The position numbers and the translations under genes are program-made. Below the pieces are notes generated by a model. The model ran no database searches, was not told the DNA's origin, and saw only the letters and a list, made by a program, of their open reading frames with translations. Below are positions 5,644 through 13,688 of a stretch of DNA of 22,801 nucleotides, in pieces. This stretch comes from DAOUBA01 sp034432855 (GTDB lineage Bacteria > Chloroflexota > Anaerolineae > B4-G1). The DNA lies in the NCBI GenBank assembly GCA_034432855.1, contig DAOUBA010000119.1, positions 1 to 22,801 on the forward strand. The letters are read 5' to 3'. The first letter of the stretch is position 1. Every line of letters starts with the position of its first letter.

Positions 5644-7344
5644 TCACCACCCGCTCGCCGCAAACACCGCGCTCAAGAGCGCCAGGCGCTCCTCGACCGT
5701 CATCGGGCGTGGGCGGGCGTAATCCTCCAGCATCGCCGTCAGCACTTCGGTGCTGATGTGCCGCCCGTCGTAAAACACGTGCCGGTCGAGGAACTCTTGC
5801 CGCGTCTCCAACGACCACATCTGGTCGAAGAAGAGGTTGCCCAGGCCATAGTGGATAAAGGCGCCGTTGACGAAATCGAACCCCTGAGGCTGATGGGCCT
5901 GGCTGCCGCTGACGATCGCGGCGCCGGCCTCAGAGAGCGCACGGAAATCTACCCGCTGCTGATCGGTAGGCGCGTAACTATAAGTCTCCAGATATTGCAG
6001 CGTCACGATGGGGATGATGCCCTGCTCACGCAACTGGTGCACCAGCGGGCCCAGTTGCTCGGCAAGCCGCCCAAAGTTGCACGGCGCCGAACCGGGCCGA
6101 TCCTCCGTCGCGTGGTCGGAAGGTGGCCCGGCCGGGTTGCAGCCCACGAAGCCAAAGGTGTAGCCGTTGACGGTGACCGTCAACGGTCTCTGTGCCTGCG
6201 CCAGGTTCCACCCGCCGCCGTAGTAGGGGATGCCGCGCTCGTCGTACATCGAAAGCGATAGTTCCATTGCTCCTACCCCCCAATCGAGCAGATGGTTGCC
6301 CGTCAGTTCGATCACATCTACGTCAATATCCTCGATCAGTTCGATGTAGCGCGGACTGGCGCAAAAGACCACCGACTCGTTGCAGGCTGGCGGCGGGCAG
6401 CCTTCGGCGAAAGAAACTTCATTGCTGATGTGAGTGAGGTCGGCGTCAAGCAACCACTTGCGGATGTCCTGCGCCGGGTAGAGCACGCCTTTTGCCTCCA
6501 TCCGCGTGGCCGTGCAGCGGCAGAGCGCCGTAACGCCCGTCATCAGGATCGTCACCATCCTGACCGGATCGCGGTTGGTGAGCAGGGCAGGGCCCAGAAA
6601 CTCCTGGAGTTTGGCGATGCCGCGCTCAGAGCCGGCCAAACCGGCGCGCACCACGAGCGGGTAGGCCGCCATATCCAGGTCCTTATCCAGCACTGAAAGA
6701 CCATCCACGCGCAACACCTTCCAGCGTGGCTGGAGTTGTTCGAAGGGGACAATGGCCCACGCGGGACGGTTCGCCCAGGCCACGTCAAGCAGTTGCTCGG
6801 CGGGGACGACAGAAACGGCGCCCTCGGCGGCCGGCCCAAGCAGGACGGTCAGCGCGGTTTGAGTATCCGCGTCCATCAACAGGGGCCGCCCGGCGAAAGG
6901 GCCGCTCGGAGCGCCGCGCCAACAGTCCAGCACATCTCCCCAGGTCACCTCGTCGGCCAGCGTGGGGAACGGTGCCACGACGGCGTAGACCCAACTCCCG
7001 ACCGGGGTAGCGGTTGCACCGCCCGGGTCGAAGGCTGCCACAACGTCGGCATCCAGGGCGGATGAGACCGGCGCGAAGAAATCGGGATGGGCACCAACGA
7101 TGGTGTTCAGCGTGTTGACGATCGGGTCAGGCAACTCTTGCGGGACATAGACCGTCACCGGCCAGGCCGGCGTGGGTGTAGGCGAGGGGGTTGGCGTGGC
7201 GGTGGGACGCGGCGTGCGCGTCGGCGTGGCGGTAGGCTCCGGTTGGAGTGCATCGCCACAGGCGGAAAAAAGTGCTATGACCAACCCCAGGCAAATAAAC
7301 AGGGCCAGCCACAGCGCACGGCGAGAAGGGGTGGCAGGTTCCAT
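5644..7344 (-). CDS. CapA-family lipoprotein with N-terminal binding-protein-like domain
   Basis: A 566-residue exported lipoprotein. A hydrophobic signal ends in the lipobox LFSAC (Cys29), followed by a Pro/Thr linker (about 35-61). Residues 62-255 resemble a periplasmic-binding-protein fold of the PstS type: 'VAPFPTLADEVTWGDVLDCWRG' is reminiscent, as is the RWKVLRVDG...AYPL pattern. This assignment is tentative. From about 262 the protein is a CapA/PGA_cap metallophosphatase-like domain: a SNEVSF motif, ELTGNHLLDWG, SGSQAHQPQG and HYGLGNLFFDQ. CapA is needed for poly-gamma-glutamate capsule synthesis in bacilli, but most homologues have no known function and no capB/capC genes are here. 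It starts nine bases after the L,D-transpeptidase stop, so both are likely on one transcript. No strong Shine-Dalgarno sequence is visible. Confidence 0.85.
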   Translation of the reverse strand: MEPATPSRRALWLALFICLGLVIALFSACGDALQPEPTATPTRTPRPTATPTPSPTPTPAWPVTVYVPQELPDPIVNTLNTIVGAHPDFFAPVSSALDADVVAAFDPGGATATPVGSWVYAVVAPFPTLADEVTWGDVLDCWRGAPSGPFAGRPLLMDADTQTALTVLLGPAAEGAVSVVPAEQLLDVAWANRPAWAIVPFEQLQPRWKVLRVDGLSVLDKDLDMAAYPLVVRAGLAGSERGIAKLQEFLGPALLTNRDPVRMVTILMTGVTALCRCTATRMEAKGVLYPAQDIRKWLLDADLTHISNEVSFAEGCPPPACNESVVFCASPRYIELIEDIDVDVIELTGNHLLDWGVGAMELSLSMYDERGIPYYGGGWNLAQAQRPLTVTVNGYTFGFVGCNPAGPPSDHATEDRPGSAPCNFGRLAEQLGPLVHQLREQGIIPIVTLQYLETYSYAPTDQQRVDFRALSEAGAAIVSGSQAHQPQGFDFVNGAFIHYGLGNLFFDQMWSLETRQEFLDRHVFYDGRHISTEVLTAMLEDYARPRPMTVEERLALLSAVFAASGW

Positions 7345-7353
7345 AAGGCAGTC

Positions 7354-8535
7354 TCAGTCAGGCGGCGTAAAGTGCACCCATACCCAGGTGCTGGGTGTCT
7401 CGCTGCCAATGTAGGCAAACTTTACCTCGTCCGGGATAGGCGGATCGGCCCAATGGAAGAACCACCGTGCATCGCGTGGCGCCAGGTTGACGCAGCCGTA
7501 ACTCCGCGTAAAACCAAAGACATCGTGCCAGTAGGCAGCGTGGATGGAGTAGCCCCCGTGGAAATAGAGCGACCAGGGCACGTCTTCGATGTAGTAGTAA
7601 CCTGGATGGCCGTCCGATACATCTGGGTTGCTCATCTTGCCTTCACGCACCTTGGCCCACAGGCGGTACAATCCCGGTGGCGTGGCTGTGCTCCTCCGCC
7701 CGCTGGAAATGAGCGTCGCATAAACCATGCGTTCCCCCTCGTAGGCCGCAATGGTCTGTTCGAACAGGTCAACCTCGATCCATTTTGCTCCGGCCGGGAC
7801 CCTCGACGGCGGCGCGTCCACATCCACGCGGGATACCACCTCCTGCTTCACCCACTGGTCGGGGCCGACCAGATACCAGAGTTCATCGCCACGGCGCTCC
7901 TCGGCGAAGATGGTGACCCGTTGGTAACGCCGGAGCGCCTCGACCGCTGCATTGACCGGCCCCTGCGGCGTGATCGAAGGCTGCACCCAGCGGTTGATCC
8001 AGGCAAAGGGGTACTGCGGCTGCTCGTTGAGGTAGACGCCCTGGAAGCGAGAAGGAGCGGCAAACGCCAGCGTGTCGGCCGGGACAAACTCGTCCCTGTT
8101 GATCTGATACCATTTCTGCCCTTCGTACTCGACCATGCCGTCCACGCTGACCCACCAGTTGCCACTGAGCATCGTGCGCACGGGCGGCAGGCCCTGCAGC
8201 GCTTCTAGCGGGTGGCGATAGACGTTCTGCGGCAGGGTTTTGACCTGGGCGTAGGTGCGCGGCATGATGTTTTCCGCGTCCTGAGGGAGTTCAGTCACCG
8301 GCAATTCTGGCAGCGGATTGGGGAGACGGATCGAAGCGATGCGATAGCGGGTGGCGCCGGGACCGTAGGAAGGGCATAGTTCCGGGTTACGCCAGATGAG
8401 GCTGGGCACGCAGACATAACGGGCACGAACCGTCCCGGTGCCGCCCGCATCCTGCGGCCCGGATGCCTGGGAAGGCCCGCTCGCAAGCAAGAGAAGCACA
8501 AGTAATCCCAAGAGGGTAAGTAGAGCACGACGCAT
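7354..8535 (-). CDS. L,D-transpeptidase (YkuD domain), secreted
   Basis: A 393-residue exported enzyme that forms L,D-crosslinks in peptidoglycan or attaches proteins to it. The N-terminus is a signal peptide (RRALLTLLGLLVLLLLASG, cleavage near SQA). The middle, about 90-215, has SH3-like strands (NWWVSVDGMVEYEGQKWYQI). The C-terminal YkuD domain has HGGYSIH (His332) and SYGC (Cys348, the nucleophile). The ATG at 8535 is chosen for GGGGA six bases upstream and a good signal peptide; the frame open to 8613 overlaps the promoter. The CapA-like gene follows after nine bases. A second YkuD gene lies at 9988-10986, but the two differ in length and N-terminal domains. Confidence 0.9.
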   Translation of the reverse strand: MRRALLTLLGLLVLLLLASGPSQASGPQDAGGTGTVRARYVCVPSLIWRNPELCPSYGPGATRYRIASIRLPNPLPELPVTELPQDAENIMPRTYAQVKTLPQNVYRHPLEALQGLPPVRTMLSGNWWVSVDGMVEYEGQKWYQINRDEFVPADTLAFAAPSRFQGVYLNEQPQYPFAWINRWVQPSITPQGPVNAAVEALRRYQRVTIFAEERRGDELWYLVGPDQWVKQEVVSRVDVDAPPSRVPAGAKWIEVDLFEQTIAAYEGERMVYATLISSGRRSTATPPGLYRLWAKVREGKMSNPDVSDGHPGYYYIEDVPWSLYFHGGYSIHAAYWHDVFGFTRSYGCVNLAPRDARWFFHWADPPIPDEVKFAYIGSETPSTWVWVHFTPPD

Positions 8536-8563
8536 GGCGATTCCCCGATCTTTCAGAAGTGTT

Positions 8564-8592
8564 ATTTTAACACAAATTGGGCGCGGCGTCCA
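8564..8592 (-). promoter_or_regulatory. Candidate promoter for the transpeptidase-CapA operon
   Basis: TGGACG (8592-8587), a 17-bp spacer and TAAAAT (8569-8564) on the minus strand. A second candidate is the extended -10 TGTTACAAT (8620-8612) without a clear -35. Either would transcribe the gene starting at 8535. Confidence 0.45.
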
Positions 8593-8689
8593 GGATTTGT
8601 CCACTGCTTTCATTGTAACACAGCCCCCGTGCGCGATCCCGACGGACCGGGCACGGGGACTGGGTGCTCAACCGGCAAGTGGACGACGG

Positions 8690-9988
8690 CTACCAGGCGT
8701 CTGAACTTTTTGGGATTTGGAGAGCGGGATTGGGGAGTTTGTCCATCTTTCGCGCCAGCCGCGCCAGCCGGTGGCGCAAATCGGCTTGCGCGACGTCACG
8801 GTGGGGCCCGGCAGGCCAGGCTTCGACCCGCGCCAGCGCCGCCTGGGTCCAACCGGCAGCAAGCGCGAAATCCCCCACGTACCACTCAAGATACTTAGCC
8901 AATTCGACGTGCGCCACCACCTCGTCCACCGATTCCAGCGCCAACTGCTGCCAGAAACCAAAGGCTTCACCTCGCCGGCCGGCCCGCTTGAGCAGGTGGC
9001 CCAGGGCAGCCAAAGCCTTCGTGCGCAGGCCGCGCGCCAGGCCAACCCTGAGCGCCTCGCGATAGGCCCGCTCCGCCTCGGCCAGGCACCCCTCGGCAGC
9101 GTACCAATAGCCCAGGGCGTAGAACTCGGCGCCGCGTAAAGGCGAGCCCGTGTGTTCGCCCTGCGTCCCCCACGGATCGGCGAAGAGGCGACAGAGCCGC
9201 GCCGCAAGAGTGACCAGGCTGAGGATGTCCATCCCGTTATGATAGAGGACGCGCTTCATCTCGCGGGCGTCGCCCGTGCGCAGGTAATCGCGGTAGAGGA
9301 AGGGGATGATCCCGCTGGGGACGTCGTCCTGCTCGCGTTGCACGCCCAGCACCTCGCGCTCGAGCGCGCTCAAAGCGCAGGAGGGCTGCGCGTGATGCCA
9401 CAGCCGCCGCGCCGGGGGGAGCAGATCGAGGTGGGGAAGCCGCGCCGTCGGCGGGGGGATACGCGCCAGGATGAAGCGATTCTCGAGGATGGGCACATCA
9501 AAGCCGCGACCGTTGAACGTGACCAGAGCCGTGAATTCGGGCAGGAATTCGGCCAGCGCCTCGATCATCGCCGGTTCGTCGCCGGGGTCACGCAAAAAGT
9601 ACTGGCGCAGGTGAAACCCGTCATCGGCAAAGAAACCCAGCCCAACGACGAAGGCCATCGTACCCGTGCCGCCCGAAAGCCCGGTCGTCTCCGTATCGAG
9701 AAAACAAGCGCGTCGCAGGTCCACACCAGCCAGCCCGCCGTCTTGGGCGACTTGGGCGGCGCTCCCGGCGGACACGTCCAGAAACGCCGCCAGGGGCAGG
9801 CAGCCGTGGGTGTGGTCGAGCGGGTAGGTCGCCTCGGTGACGAAGCATTGCCCGTGCGAGGTCGTGTGGAAGCGACCGTCCACCAGGTCTTCGATGACGA
9901 TGCGGCGGCGCGGTGGGAGCGTCGCCAACTCGCGCACGCCCCGCACGACTCCCAGTTCGCGCAGCCGCCGTTGCAGGTCTGGTTGCAT
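8690..9988 (-). CDS. YprB-like RNase H-fold 3'-5' exonuclease with helical C-terminus
   Basis: A 432-residue cytoplasmic protein with a DEDDh-type RNase H-fold domain (Pfam RNase_H_2, YprB family). It shows FLDTETTGLSGGTG (Asp98, Glu100), FNGRGFD (Asp164), HLDLL near 188 and HNGMD (His250, Asp254), the four acidic residues and His expected of a 3'-5' exonuclease. Residues about 275-410 are Ala-rich helical pairs resembling TPR repeats (EFYALGYWYAAEGCLAEAERAYREAL). The substrate of YprB proteins is not established. The last residues before the stop come from a heptamer repeat (8709-8736). Its ATG overlaps the TGA of the upstream L,D-transpeptidase gene (TGATG), so it is translationally coupled to it. 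Confidence 0.85.
   Translation of the reverse strand: MQPDLQRRLRELGVVRGVRELATLPPRRRIVIEDLVDGRFHTTSHGQCFVTEATYPLDHTHGCLPLAAFLDVSAGSAAQVAQDGGLAGVDLRRACFLDTETTGLSGGTGTMAFVVGLGFFADDGFHLRQYFLRDPGDEPAMIEALAEFLPEFTALVTFNGRGFDVPILENRFILARIPPPTARLPHLDLLPPARRLWHHAQPSCALSALEREVLGVQREQDDVPSGIIPFLYRDYLRTGDAREMKRVLYHNGMDILSLVTLAARLCRLFADPWGTQGEHTGSPLRGAEFYALGYWYAAEGCLAEAERAYREALRVGLARGLRTKALAALGHLLKRAGRRGEAFGFWQQLALESVDEVVAHVELAKYLEWYVGDFALAAGWTQAALARVEAWPAGPHRDVAQADLRHRLARLARKMDKLPNPALQIPKSSDAW
8709..8736. repeat. Four-unit degenerate heptamer repeat at the end of the YprB-like gene
   Basis: The 28 bp split into four 7-bp units, TTTGGGA, TTTGGAG, AGCGGGA and TTGGGGA, sharing a GG(G)A-type core. They encode the C-terminal tail LPNPALQIPK. 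The peptide style (PNP..I P) matches other translated heptamer arrays. The array is short, so this could be chance. Confidence 0.5.
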
Positions 9989-10986
9989 CAGTAAACGATC
10001 ACCGGCGTGCCGCCTTCATGCACGCGGATGCCGTCCGCGTGGTAGGGGAAGATGGGTAGCGTCCAGCGGAAGAGCCACCTGGCAGCCTCTGGAGGCACAT
10101 TGACGCAGCCGTGGCTGCGCGGGCGGCCAAAGTCGTTGTGCCAGTACGCGCCGTGGATCGCCACGGCACCCCAGAAATAGGAGTCGAATGGGACGCCGGG
10201 CAGGTCATAGTCGTCACCCCTCATGTGGCGCGAAGGGGTCTTGAATACGATGTGATGCTTTCCACGCGGGGTGGCACGTTTGCCACCGGTGCCGCCGGAG
10301 ATGCGGGTGGTGAAAATCACCTCGTCGTTCTCGAAAGCCATGAGTAACTGGTCGGCCAGCGAAATCTCGATGCGCTTGTCGTAGACAGTGGGAGAGAGCG
10401 GTGCCAGGTCTTCTGGTGGAATAAGATGGACGTGCTCGGCAGGGACGTAGTGGCGGGCGCGGGGGGCCTGGAGATCGAGTAGACGATACCACAGGCGATG
10501 ATCGGTGCCCCACACTGCTTCGACGACGCGGAAGACCGAACTGTAGGACAGGCGATAGGTGCGGCGGGCATTGGGCCCGGGCTCACGGCGGGCGTCTGTA
10601 TAGGGCACACTGATCTCGCCCCATAGCCCTGTAGAGGGAATATGTTGCCGTGGCGTGTTAAGACGCACCTCGACCGGCTGGACGTAGGATGAATAGATGT
10701 ACCCGTCGGCGAGACGCAGCCAGATCGGGTTGTGTGGATTACTGCCTTTCGCTTCGACTTCCTCAAAGTAGGTGATCACATGATCCCGCCGGTAGCGTCG
10801 CACGGCGGGTGCTTTACCGTTCGGCTCTTTGCGCGACCAGGCCGACCATTCGGCGATGCGCCCCATGCGGCCTTGCTCGCGCGCCTGCTGATCACGAGGG
10901 GGAAGCGGCAAAGCGAGGCCGACCAATGCCGCTCCACCAAACTTGAGGAATTCGCGACGCGTCAGGGTTGACTTTAATCCGAACAC
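9988..10986 (-). CDS. L,D-transpeptidase (YkuD domain) with Tat-like signal
   Basis: A protein of about 332 residues. The N-terminus has TRREFLKFGGAALVGLALPLP, a twin-arginine-type export signal. A middle domain with PIWLRLADGYIYSSYVQPVEV and RLWYRLLD resembles SH3-like wall-binding strands. The C-terminal YkuD domain carries IHGAYWH (His278) and SHGC (Cys294, nucleophile), so it should make or remodel peptidoglycan crosslinks outside the membrane. The start is uncertain: GTG codons at 10986 and 10989 lie just before the Tat motif, overlap the end of the upstream lipoprotein gene by 13-16 bases, and lack a clear Shine-Dalgarno sequence. It is coupled to the YprB-like gene downstream and the lipoprotein upstream. 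Confidence 0.88.
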   Translation of the reverse strand: MFGLKSTLTRREFLKFGGAALVGLALPLPPRDQQAREQGRMGRIAEWSAWSRKEPNGKAPAVRRYRRDHVITYFEEVEAKGSNPHNPIWLRLADGYIYSSYVQPVEVRLNTPRQHIPSTGLWGEISVPYTDARREPGPNARRTYRLSYSSVFRVVEAVWGTDHRLWYRLLDLQAPRARHYVPAEHVHLIPPEDLAPLSPTVYDKRIEISLADQLLMAFENDEVIFTTRISGGTGGKRATPRGKHHIVFKTPSRHMRGDDYDLPGVPFDSYFWGAVAIHGAYWHNDFGRPRSHGCVNVPPEAARWLFRWTLPIFPYHADGIRVHEGGTPVIVY

Positions 10987-11531
10987 CACGGCTGTTGCTC
11001 TACGCCGATCCAATAGTCCTTCGAGACCTTCTGGCCGTCGGCAGACTGCACGGTAATGTTTTGCGGGATGCCGGCACATCCTTGACGGACAAAGCGGATG
11101 TAATACTCTCGTTCCCAGGTTCGGCCGTTCACCACACCGCCGTGGCTGACCGTGAATGGCGGGGCACCGCCGGTGATCGTGATTTTGAGCACGATTTTGA
11201 CGCTGCCGTCCGCCCGCTCCTCCCAGGAATATATCGAGGTCGGCGGCGCAAAGTCCAGCGGCCCTTCGCTGACCGGCCTGGGTGTGTTCGTAAGTGTGGG
11301 CTGCGGTGTGGGTGAAGGCGTGGCCGTCGCTTCCGGGGTCTCGGTTGCTGGCGATGGCTGCGTCTCGGTCGGAATGGCCGGCAACGTCTCCGCAGGTAAG
11401 GTATTGGCGACGTAAGGTGTTACAGTAGGGGGTGGACTCTGGAGCGCCGTTGGCGTCGGCGCGTTACAGGCCAGCGCGGCCACCGCGAGCGAAACGAATG
11501 CTATGGCAAAGGAAACCCGTTTGTGTGTCAT
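10974..11531 (-). CDS. Putative lipoprotein of unknown function
   Basis: A 185-residue protein with a signal peptide ending in lipobox AALAC (Cys22 from this start) and a long Thr/Pro-rich linker to about residue 90. A compact C-terminal domain of about 90 residues (DFAPPTSIYSWEERADGSVKIVLKI onward) follows. It looks beta-rich and Ig-like and keeps two cysteines (RQGCAG and the terminal WCSD) that could form a disulfide. I do not recognise the domain. The second ATG (11531) is preferred over 11537 because GGGGAGGG ends immediately before 11537, leaving seven bases to 11531. It overlaps the L,D-transpeptidase start, which suggests an envelope partner, but this is inference. Confidence 0.75.
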   Translation of the reverse strand: MTHKRVSFAIAFVSLAVAALACNAPTPTALQSPPPTVTPYVANTLPAETLPAIPTETQPSPATETPEATATPSPTPQPTLTNTPRPVSEGPLDFAPPTSIYSWEERADGSVKIVLKITITGGAPPFTVSHGGVVNGRTWEREYYIRFVRQGCAGIPQNITVQSADGQKVSKDYWIGVEQQPWCSD

Positions 11532-11578
11532 CGTCATCCCTCCCCAGTGGGATAAACTGCCAGTTTGTCCTTACAGTA

Positions 11579-12091
11579 TCAGGAGAGCAACACACCTTCC
11601 AGCCGCAGCAACGTGGCCTTGATTTCCAACCCGCCGCTATAGCCGACCAGCGTTCCACGTGCTCCCAGTACCCGATGGCAGGGAACGATGATCGGCAGCG
11701 GGTTTGCGCCGACCGCGCCACCCACCGCCCGCGCGGCTTTTGGATGCCCCACGCGCCGCGCGATCTCGCCATACGTCGTCATGGCCCCATAAGGGATACG
11801 GGCGATCTCGCTCCATACCGCTTGCTGAAATTCCGTGCCGTGCACATCCAGCGGCAGGTCGAACTCGCGCCGGATGCGCGAAAAGTACTCCCGCAACTGC
11901 GCCAGCGCCATGGCCAACCGCCTGGGGTCCTTGCGTGGCGGCTCCGGGCCGAAGATGCGGGACAACCGGGCGAAGAAGGCATCCGGTTGAGCGGCGCCCA
12001 ACCCGACCATGCAGATTCCCGTCTCGGTCGCGGCTACCCATACCGGTCCGATCGGCGCGTCCATCCTGGCGTAGACGACCTCCGCGTTCAC
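11579..12091 (-). CDS. ogt: Methylated-DNA-[protein]-cysteine S-methyltransferase
   Basis: A 170-residue suicide DNA repair protein that removes alkyl groups from O6-alkylguanine. The active-site motif is PCHRV with Cys138 as acceptor. It is flanked by the helix-turn-helix and recognition region (IPYGAMTTYGEIARRVGHPKAARAVGGAVGANP) and the closing GYSGGLEIKATLLRLEG. The length matches the Ogt/MGMT class without an Ada regulatory domain. GTG at 12091 is chosen because GGAGG lies five bases upstream and overlaps the stop of the preceding HAD gene. The frame open to 12181 runs into that gene and is not used. Confidence 0.92.
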   Translation of the reverse strand: MNAEVVYARMDAPIGPVWVAATETGICMVGLGAAQPDAFFARLSRIFGPEPPRKDPRRLAMALAQLREYFSRIRREFDLPLDVHGTEFQQAVWSEIARIPYGAMTTYGEIARRVGHPKAARAVGGAVGANPLPIIVPCHRVLGARGTLVGYSGGLEIKATLLRLEGVLLS

Positions 12092-12101
12092 CGTATCCTC
12101 C

Positions 12102-12761
12102 TCACAACAGCGACACCAGTTGCGCGGTATGCTCCAGGATGACGTGTGCCCCTGCCCGTTCCAGTTCCTCGCGCTCGCCAAAGCCGCACAACACGCCCAC
12201 CGCCCAGGCGCCGGCCCGCCGGGCGGATTTCACGTCCACCGTCGTATCTCCCACCATCACACAACCTTCGACCGGCACGCCCAACAGGCGGGCCGCGTGG
12301 CGAACAGGGGCCGGATGGGGCTTGTAGCGGCGGGTACTCCCGCGGGTCACTACTGCCTGAAAAACATCGCGCAGGCCGTATTGCTCCAGAAACGCCTCGG
12401 CCTCGCTCCGCCCCCGCGTGGTGACCACGGCCAGCCGGTAGCGCCCGTCCAAACTGCCCAGCATTTCGGCAACCCCCGCTATGATGCGAAAATTCGCCCG
12501 TGTGCGCGGGCCGCGCAAGCGACGCAGCCGATCGGTGAATGCCATGAGCGGCGTATCCAGCCCCAGCGCGTCTATCAGCGTTATCATCATATTGCCAGGC
12601 GTCTCGGAAGCCATGATGAGACGGCGGGCAGCCCGTCGTGGATGTGGCCAGTGCAGCCGCTGCAAGTAGCGCGCCAGTGTCTCGACTGCCTGGTCATCGG
12701 TGTCCATCAAGGTCCCATCGAGATCGAATAGGATGGCTTCCAGTGCGCTCTTGTCGAGCAT
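12102..12761 (-). CDS. HAD-superfamily phosphatase (phosphoglycolate phosphatase-like)
   Basis: A 219-residue cytoplasmic hydrolase. Motif I is LFDLDGTLMDTD (Asp13 nucleophile, Asp15), motif II VVTTRG, motif III lysine in YKPHP, and motif IV VMVGDTTVDVKSA. A helical cap domain fits the phosphoglycolate phosphatase/PpaX type; the substrate cannot be told from sequence. GGAGG seven bases upstream of ATG 12761 fixes the start; the frame to 12791 crosses the promoter. It is the first gene of a run that continues into ogt (10-bp gap) and probably the lipoprotein gene (47-bp gap). Confidence 0.87.
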   Translation of the reverse strand: MLDKSALEAILFDLDGTLMDTDDQAVETLARYLQRLHWPHPRRAARRLIMASETPGNMMITLIDALGLDTPLMAFTDRLRRLRGPRTRANFRIIAGVAEMLGSLDGRYRLAVVTTRGRSEAEAFLEQYGLRDVFQAVVTRGSTRRYKPHPAPVRHAARLLGVPVEGCVMVGDTTVDVKSARRAGAWAVGVLCGFGEREELERAGAHVILEHTAQLVSLL

Positions 12762-12781
12762 CCCGCTCCCTCCCGTCACAA

Positions 12782-12810
12782 ATAGTATCACGGTGCAGCG
12801 CGGATGTCAA
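12782..12810 (-). promoter_or_regulatory. Strong sigma70-type promoter for the HAD-ogt operon
   Basis: On the minus strand a consensus TTGACA (12810-12805), a 17-bp spacer, and TACTAT (12787-12782) preceded by TGA as an extended -10. Transcription would start near 12775, just before the Shine-Dalgarno site of the HAD gene. Confidence 0.8.
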
Positions 12811-12836
12811 AGCGATGCACCGACTCTGATAGGCAA

Positions 12837-12862
12837 AGAGCCGTGGGCGATCCCACGGCTCT
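12837..12862 (-). terminator. Rho-independent terminator after the LysM lipoprotein gene
   Basis: An 11-bp perfect stem (12837-12847 with 12852-12862) around the loop CGAT. On the minus strand the stem is followed by TTGCC, a short U-run only. It separates the LysM gene (stop at 12893) from the HAD promoter. Confidence 0.7.
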
Positions 12863-12892
12863 CATTTCATTCGATTCCGCTACCGGTGCAGG

Positions 12893-13537
12893 TCAGCGTG
12901 GCGGGATGCGCAGGACCTGCCCCACGCGAATGAGGGCCGGGTTGGCGATGCCGTTGTACTGCGCCAGGTAGGTGTGGCTCATGCCGTACCGCAACGCGAT
13001 CCGGAACAGGTTATCGCCCGGCTGAACCACGTACGTGGTCTCGCCCACCGGCCGGGGCAACTGGGTACCCGCTACGGGGATCCTGAGCACCTGCCCAGCC
13101 TTGATCAGAGCCGGATTGGCGATACCGTTGGCGCTGGCGATCGCTTGCACCGTGGTGCCGTAGCGTAGCGCAATGCGGAACAGGTTCTCGCCCCGCTGAA
13201 CCACGTGCGTGACCTCGCCGGTGGGGGCCGCCGCCACAACAGGAGCCGCCGTAGGAGGGGCAGTAGGTGGAACAGGCGTCGCAGTGGGGAGCGGTGTGGG
13301 CGTTACAGTGGGAACGACTGCTACCGACTGCGCAGCCAGGGTCGCGTTGGCTATCGCCGTACCCGCCATCGCTGTCGCATCTATCATCACACCGGGTGTT
13401 TCCCCCGGGATGAGACCATGGGCAACACTCGCCGGCGTCGGCGTCACGTCAGGAGACGCCTGCCTGTGGCAACCGGCCAACAGGCCCAACACCATCAAGA
13501 AACCCATCAAAACTAACAGCAAGCCGTTTCTCTTCAT
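12893..13537 (-). CDS. LysM lipoprotein with two LysM domains
   Basis: A 214-residue lipoprotein: signal peptide with lipobox LLAGC (Cys23), an Ala/Thr-rich and Pro/Thr-rich linker (30-105), then LysM domains at about 110-154 and 168-212. Each LysM domain has VQ-G-[ED]-N-LFRIALRYG and NGIANPALI-GQVLRIP, binding glycan strands. The two are nearly identical and probably arose by recent duplication. No catalytic domain is present, so it probably anchors or organises peptidoglycan or tethers partners. The ATG at 13537 is supported by a consensus AAAGGAGGT Shine-Dalgarno sequence six bases upstream. It is divergent from the LysM/M23 gene across 151 bp. Confidence 0.9.
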   Translation of the reverse strand: MKRNGLLLVLMGFLMVLGLLAGCHRQASPDVTPTPASVAHGLIPGETPGVMIDATAMAGTAIANATLAAQSVAVVPTVTPTPLPTATPVPPTAPPTAAPVVAAAPTGEVTHVVQRGENLFRIALRYGTTVQAIASANGIANPALIKAGQVLRIPVAGTQLPRPVGETTYVVQPGDNLFRIALRYGMSHTYLAQYNGIANPALIRVGQVLRIPPR

Positions 13538-13620
13538 CGGGAACCTCCTTTGTACACTGCTCGGTCCTGTCCACGTTACATTTACATGGTATCACAACAA
13601 TCCGGCGGCGTCAAGCCTGC

Positions 13621-13649
13621 TTGCCTTTTTTACCCATCTCTGATAGACT
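13621..13649 (+). promoter_or_regulatory. Candidate promoter of the LysM/M23 endopeptidase gene
   Basis: TTGCCT at 13621-13626, a 17-bp spacer, and TAGACT at 13644-13649 preceded by TGA (extended -10). A start near 13656 leaves about 33 nt before the ATG at 13689, including AGGGG at the ribosome-binding position. Confidence 0.5.
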
Positions 13650-13688
13650 TGTGCCTGGCCGTCGCCAGGTGGTAGTGAAGGGGTCAGG

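Noticed and set aside
8625..8658. Terminator after the YprB-like gene (CCCCGTGC/GCACGGGG)
   Set aside because: The hairpin lies beyond the gene's stop at 8690, but has an 18-base loop and no T-run on the minus strand, so support is too weak.
11554..11566. Operator-like AAACTG-C-CAGTTT palindrome upstream of the lipoprotein gene
   Set aside because: It is short, with a one-base centre, and no promoter could be fitted around it; chance is likely.
12893..13168. Tandem DNA repeat at the end of the LysM lipoprotein gene
   Set aside because: It reflects two homologous LysM domains, which is normal domain duplication.
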